Shown here piece after piece: positions 4,017 to 6,089 of a stretch of 6,089 bases of DNA (its first letter is position 1; the number at the start of each line of letters is the position of its first letter). The position numbers were made by a program, and so were the translations under genes. Below the pieces are notes generated by a model, which worked only from the letters and a program-made list of their open reading frames with translations, ran no database searches and was not told the origin of the DNA. Source of the stretch: JAAFIP01 sp043728315 (GTDB lineage Bacteria > Pseudomonadota > Gammaproteobacteria > Burkholderiales > Burkholderiaceae_C); contig JAYTMT010000329.1 of NCBI GenBank assembly GCA_043728315.1, positions 1-6,089 of the forward strand, written 5' to 3'.

Positions 4017-6054
4017 CAGGCATGGCCGCATAACCAACACCAGCGCCATCCAATGGGCGCTCTGGCTGGTGGGTCTGCCCGCTGGCTTGGCAGCGCTGGC
4101 CATACTGGCGTGGTCTACGCTAAGCCCAGAGCCAAGCTACCAGCGCTTGGGCAGTGTGCAGCGCTGGCTAGAGCCACTGCCTGAAGGCACAGCATTTAAC
4201 CGCGATGCGTTTGCACAATTGGCGCAAACGCCACCCGATTTTTCAAAAGCCGTGTGGACTGATACCGCACTGCCCGACGTGGTAGAGCTGCCCGTGGAGG
4301 GCAAGCGCAAGCCCAATGAGCCCATGGCGCGCGCATGGTTTCGCTTCTATGTCACCGTGCCAGCCGATGCGCAGCCCAGCGAACCGCTGGCGCTGTATGG
4401 CACACGGGTGATGGCAGGCGCGTATTCAGTGTGGGTAGATGGCGTGCCTGTTTGGGCCGAGCTCGACAACTGGCGCATTCAGTGGAACCACCCGCTTTTT
4501 GTCACCATACCCTTGGCGCAGGCCAAACCCGGCCAGCGCATAGAGGTGGCACTGGCCGTGCCCTACCAAATCAGCCAAGGCTATGCAGTGGGGTCATTGT
4601 ATTTTGGCAAAACCAGTAGCCTCAAGCTGTCTAAAGACTTGCGCGCGTATTTGCAGCTGCACCTGCCCGTGATGGGCATGTTCATGGTTGGTTTGATGGG
4701 TATTTTTACATTGGCTATGTGGCGCAAGCGGCGCACCGAGCAAGAGCATGCGTGGCTCGCGCTCACTGCTGTAGCGCTCATCGTGTCCAACTTGCAGTTC
4801 ACGCATGAAATTTCAAACAACGATGCGCTTGCCGCTTGGTATGGTGCCATAGTGGATGCGGCCACCTCTTGGTTATTTATCACATTTTTCACCTTTGCGC
4901 TGCGTTTTAACAAACTGCATTTCCCTAAAACTGAGCTTGGTTTACTCGCATTCACCGTTCTTAATACCACCCTCACCATGCCACTGTGGGACTGGCAAGT
5001 CAATGCCCTGCGCTTGCAGCATTACATCACTATATTGATTTATCTGCACATGGTGGGCTTGTTTACATGGCTAGCAGTCAAGCACCGCACGGTCGAAACT
5101 TTGGTGTTTTGTCTGGCCATATGGATGCTGCTGCTTACTGGCCTGCATGACATCAGCTACATCACATCCCACCTAGAGCCCGACCGCATTTGGCTGTTCC
5201 CCTATGGCGCGTTTGTGCTTTTTGTGTTGGCCGAATACTTGTTGCAGCGGCGCTACCTTCAAGCGCTGGATTATGTAGAGCAAAGCAATGCCCAGCTAGC
5301 GCACAAACTGCAAGAGCAGCACACCAAGCTAGAAGCACAGCAAACCCAGCTAGTAGCAGCACAGCGCGAAGCTGCCAAACTGGCCGAGCGAGCCCGCCTG
5401 CAGCAGGACATACACGACGGCATAGGCAGCACCCTGACCAGCACCCTGATGAACCTGCGCGGCAACCAAGCCACACCCCAAAGCGCCGCCCAAGCGGTGC
5501 TCGAATGCATAGAAGACATCCGCGTCGTCATGGAATCCCTAGAGCCCCATGCCAACGACCTGACCACCCTGCTGGGCAGCCTACGCCAGCGCCTAGCGGG
5601 CAGACTTGATGGCGCAGGCATCCAGCTAGATTGGCACATAGGCGATTTACCCCATTTGCCATGGCTAGACGCACCCCAAGCGCTAGATTTGCTGCGCGTG
5701 ATTCAAGAAATAGTCACCAACACGCTCAAGCATGCCAGCGCTACGCGTATGTCGTTAACCGCTGTGGCGCTCACCGACAGCGCAGGCAAGCATGCTGTGC
5801 AATTGGCACTAGAAGACAACGGGCGGGGTTTCGACACGGCTCAAAAATTTACTGGACGCGGTTTAGGCAATATTCGCGCGCGACTCGCCTTAATGGGCGC
5901 TAGCCTGCATACACACAATTTGCTAACAGGCGGTGTGCGCCATTCCATCGCACTGCCTGTTGTTTTGTCCCCCGTTTGTCCGCGCCGATTTGAGAAACTC
6001 AGGTTGGTAGTGATCACCACACTGGTGCGCTCATACAGCTTGGACAGCAGATGA
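4000..6054 (+). CDS. Membrane sensor histidine kinase (7TM, HisKA_3/HATPase) with anomalous C-terminal tail
   Basis: This 684-residue protein has a first membrane helix (about 18-40), then an extracytoplasmic domain (about 41-217) with a beta-rich portion (WFRFYVTVP...YSVWVDGVPVWAE) like the ligand-binding part of 7TMR-DISM sensors. Seven further hydrophobic segments follow at about 219-241, 250-266, 278-302, 312-328, 336-360, 364-390 and 396-417. A coiled coil (420-466) leads to HisKA_3 with H472 in QQDIHDGIGS. The ATPase domain has an N box (E570, N574, H578), G1 D606-N-G-R-G610 and G2 G619-R-G-L-G623. It should autophosphorylate on H472 and pass phosphate to D55 of the upstream regulator. 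The fold normally ends near HSIALPV (648-654). The remaining roughly 30 residues do not resemble a kinase, and residues from 664 on are antisense to an istB fragment, so the native end seems replaced. The catalytic core is complete. Confidence 0.93.
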   Translation: MDFSASRHGRITNTSAIQWALWLVGLPAGLAALAILAWSTLSPEPSYQRLGSVQRWLEPLPEGTAFNRDAFAQLAQTPPDFSKAVWTDTALPDVVELPVEGKRKPNEPMARAWFRFYVTVPADAQPSEPLALYGTRVMAGAYSVWVDGVPVWAELDNWRIQWNHPLFVTIPLAQAKPGQRIEVALAVPYQISQGYAVGSLYFGKTSSLKLSKDLRAYLQLHLPVMGMFMVGLMGIFTLAMWRKRRTEQEHAWLALTAVALIVSNLQFTHEISNNDALAAWYGAIVDAATSWLFITFFTFALRFNKLHFPKTELGLLAFTVLNTTLTMPLWDWQVNALRLQHYITILIYLHMVGLFTWLAVKHRTVETLVFCLAIWMLLLTGLHDISYITSHLEPDRIWLFPYGAFVLFVLAEYLLQRRYLQALDYVEQSNAQLAHKLQEQHTKLEAQQTQLVAAQREAAKLAERARLQQDIHDGIGSTLTSTLMNLRGNQATPQSAAQAVLECIEDIRVVMESLEPHANDLTTLLGSLRQRLAGRLDGAGIQLDWHIGDLPHLPWLDAPQALDLLRVIQEIVTNTLKHASATRMSLTAVALTDSAGKHAVQLALEDNGRGFDTAQKFTGRGLGNIRARLALMGASLHTHNLLTGGVRHSIALPVVLSPVCPRRFEKLRLVVITTLVRSYSLDSR
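5961..5990. repeat. Junction segment with two TTTGTCC copies, possible IS end
   Basis: Between the last kinase-like codons and the istB match lies a stretch related to neither. It contains TTTGTCC at 5964-5970 and again at 5975-5981, 11 bases apart, about one helical turn. IS21-family ends are known to carry several short repeats bound by the transposase and often begin with TG; a TG occurs at 5961. This could be the remnant IS terminus fused to an internally deleted istB. I cannot match it to a specific element. Confidence 0.3.
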
Positions 6055-6089
6055 AACAGCAAAGCTCCTCCCGCTTGACTGAATGGCAA
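5991..6089 (-). pseudogene. istB: Fragment of IS21-family istB (transposition helper ATPase)
   Basis: Read on the minus strand from the right edge, 33 codons give LPFSQAGGALLFHLLSKLYE then RTSVVITTNLSFS. This is the highly conserved block just after Walker B of IstB, the AAA+ helper of IS21-family transposition. In intact IstB the block continues with EWASVFGDAKMTTALLDRLTHH...; here, after SFS (base 5991), the frame switches to NRRGQTGDKTTGS..., which is unrelated and soon antisense to the kinase. About 35-40 C-terminal residues are therefore missing. The N-terminal part lies beyond the window, so whether the rest of the element (istA, left end) survives cannot be told. It lies antisense to the kinase tail. 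Confidence 0.85.
5991..6089 (-). mobile_element. Truncated IS21-family insertion sequence (edge of window)
   Basis: The istB fragment shows that an IS21-like element or remnant enters from the right edge. Its inner limit is at or slightly left of 5991, possibly extending to about 5961 if the TTTGTCC repeats are its terminus. No target duplication can be tested because the other end is outside the window. Confidence 0.65.

Noticed and set aside
4581..5003. 140-codon minus-strand open frame
   Set aside because: It is antisense to the kinase membrane helices; the apparent Ser/Cys-rich protein has no family features.
5190..5609. 139-codon plus-strand frame rich in Arg, Pro and Ala
   Set aside because: It is an out-of-frame overlap of the kinase coiled coil and HisKA region; no domain, and the kinase frame has full motif support.

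Overview
The window looks like a chromosomal segment of a betaproteobacterium, most likely of the Comamonadaceae or a close Burkholderiales relative. This rests on three things: the style of the proteins, the HAD phosphatase / Rieske protein / (probable) S49 peptidase gene order that I recall from that group, and moderately GC-rich coding sequence broken by short, very AT-rich spacers. No rRNA, tRNA or CRISPR array is visible.

Left and centre (1-3140) are entirely minus strand. Read from right to left they hold: an AAA-type P-loop ATPase of unassigned function (3140-2013); a two-gene toxin-antitoxin module with a MazE/AbrB-like antitoxin (1986-1744) and a MazF/PemK/ChpB-like toxin (1747-1388); a HAD-family phosphatase of the phosphoglycolate phosphatase type (1391-717); a small Rieske [2Fe-2S] protein (549-175); and the first 43 codons of a gene that leaves the window at base 1, perhaps an S49 peptidase. 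Antitoxin and toxin overlap as GTGA, and toxin and phosphatase overlap as ATGA. The antitoxin, toxin and a housekeeping-type phosphatase therefore form one translationally coupled unit. A good -10 box lies across the ATPase stop codon, so the toxin-antitoxin unit probably has its own promoter as well as read-through from the ATPase.

A 207-base divergent spacer (3141-3347) separates this group from a plus-strand two-component system: a NarL/LuxR-type response regulator (3348-4016), overlapped by 17 bases by a membrane sensor histidine kinase (4000-6054). The kinase has an extracytoplasmic N-terminal domain, seven further membrane helices, a coiled coil, and HisKA_3 and HATPase modules. The kinase probably phosphorylates the regulator; the signal is unknown.

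At the right edge, bases 5991-6089 on the minus strand encode 33 residues that look strongly like the IstB helper ATPase of IS21-family elements. The match stops abruptly at 5991. The kinase frame runs through this junction, so its last roughly 20-30 residues appear to come from the antisense of an insertion-sequence remnant.

Other small-scale structure includes a pair of 20-base tandem repeats bracketed by an exact 10-base direct repeat (568-635), and palindromes placed on the promoters of the ATPase and of the antitoxin. The most system-like assembly is the ATPase-antitoxin-toxin cassette. It could be a three-component toxin-antitoxin or defence-type unit, but the sequence alone shows only adjacency and co-orientation.
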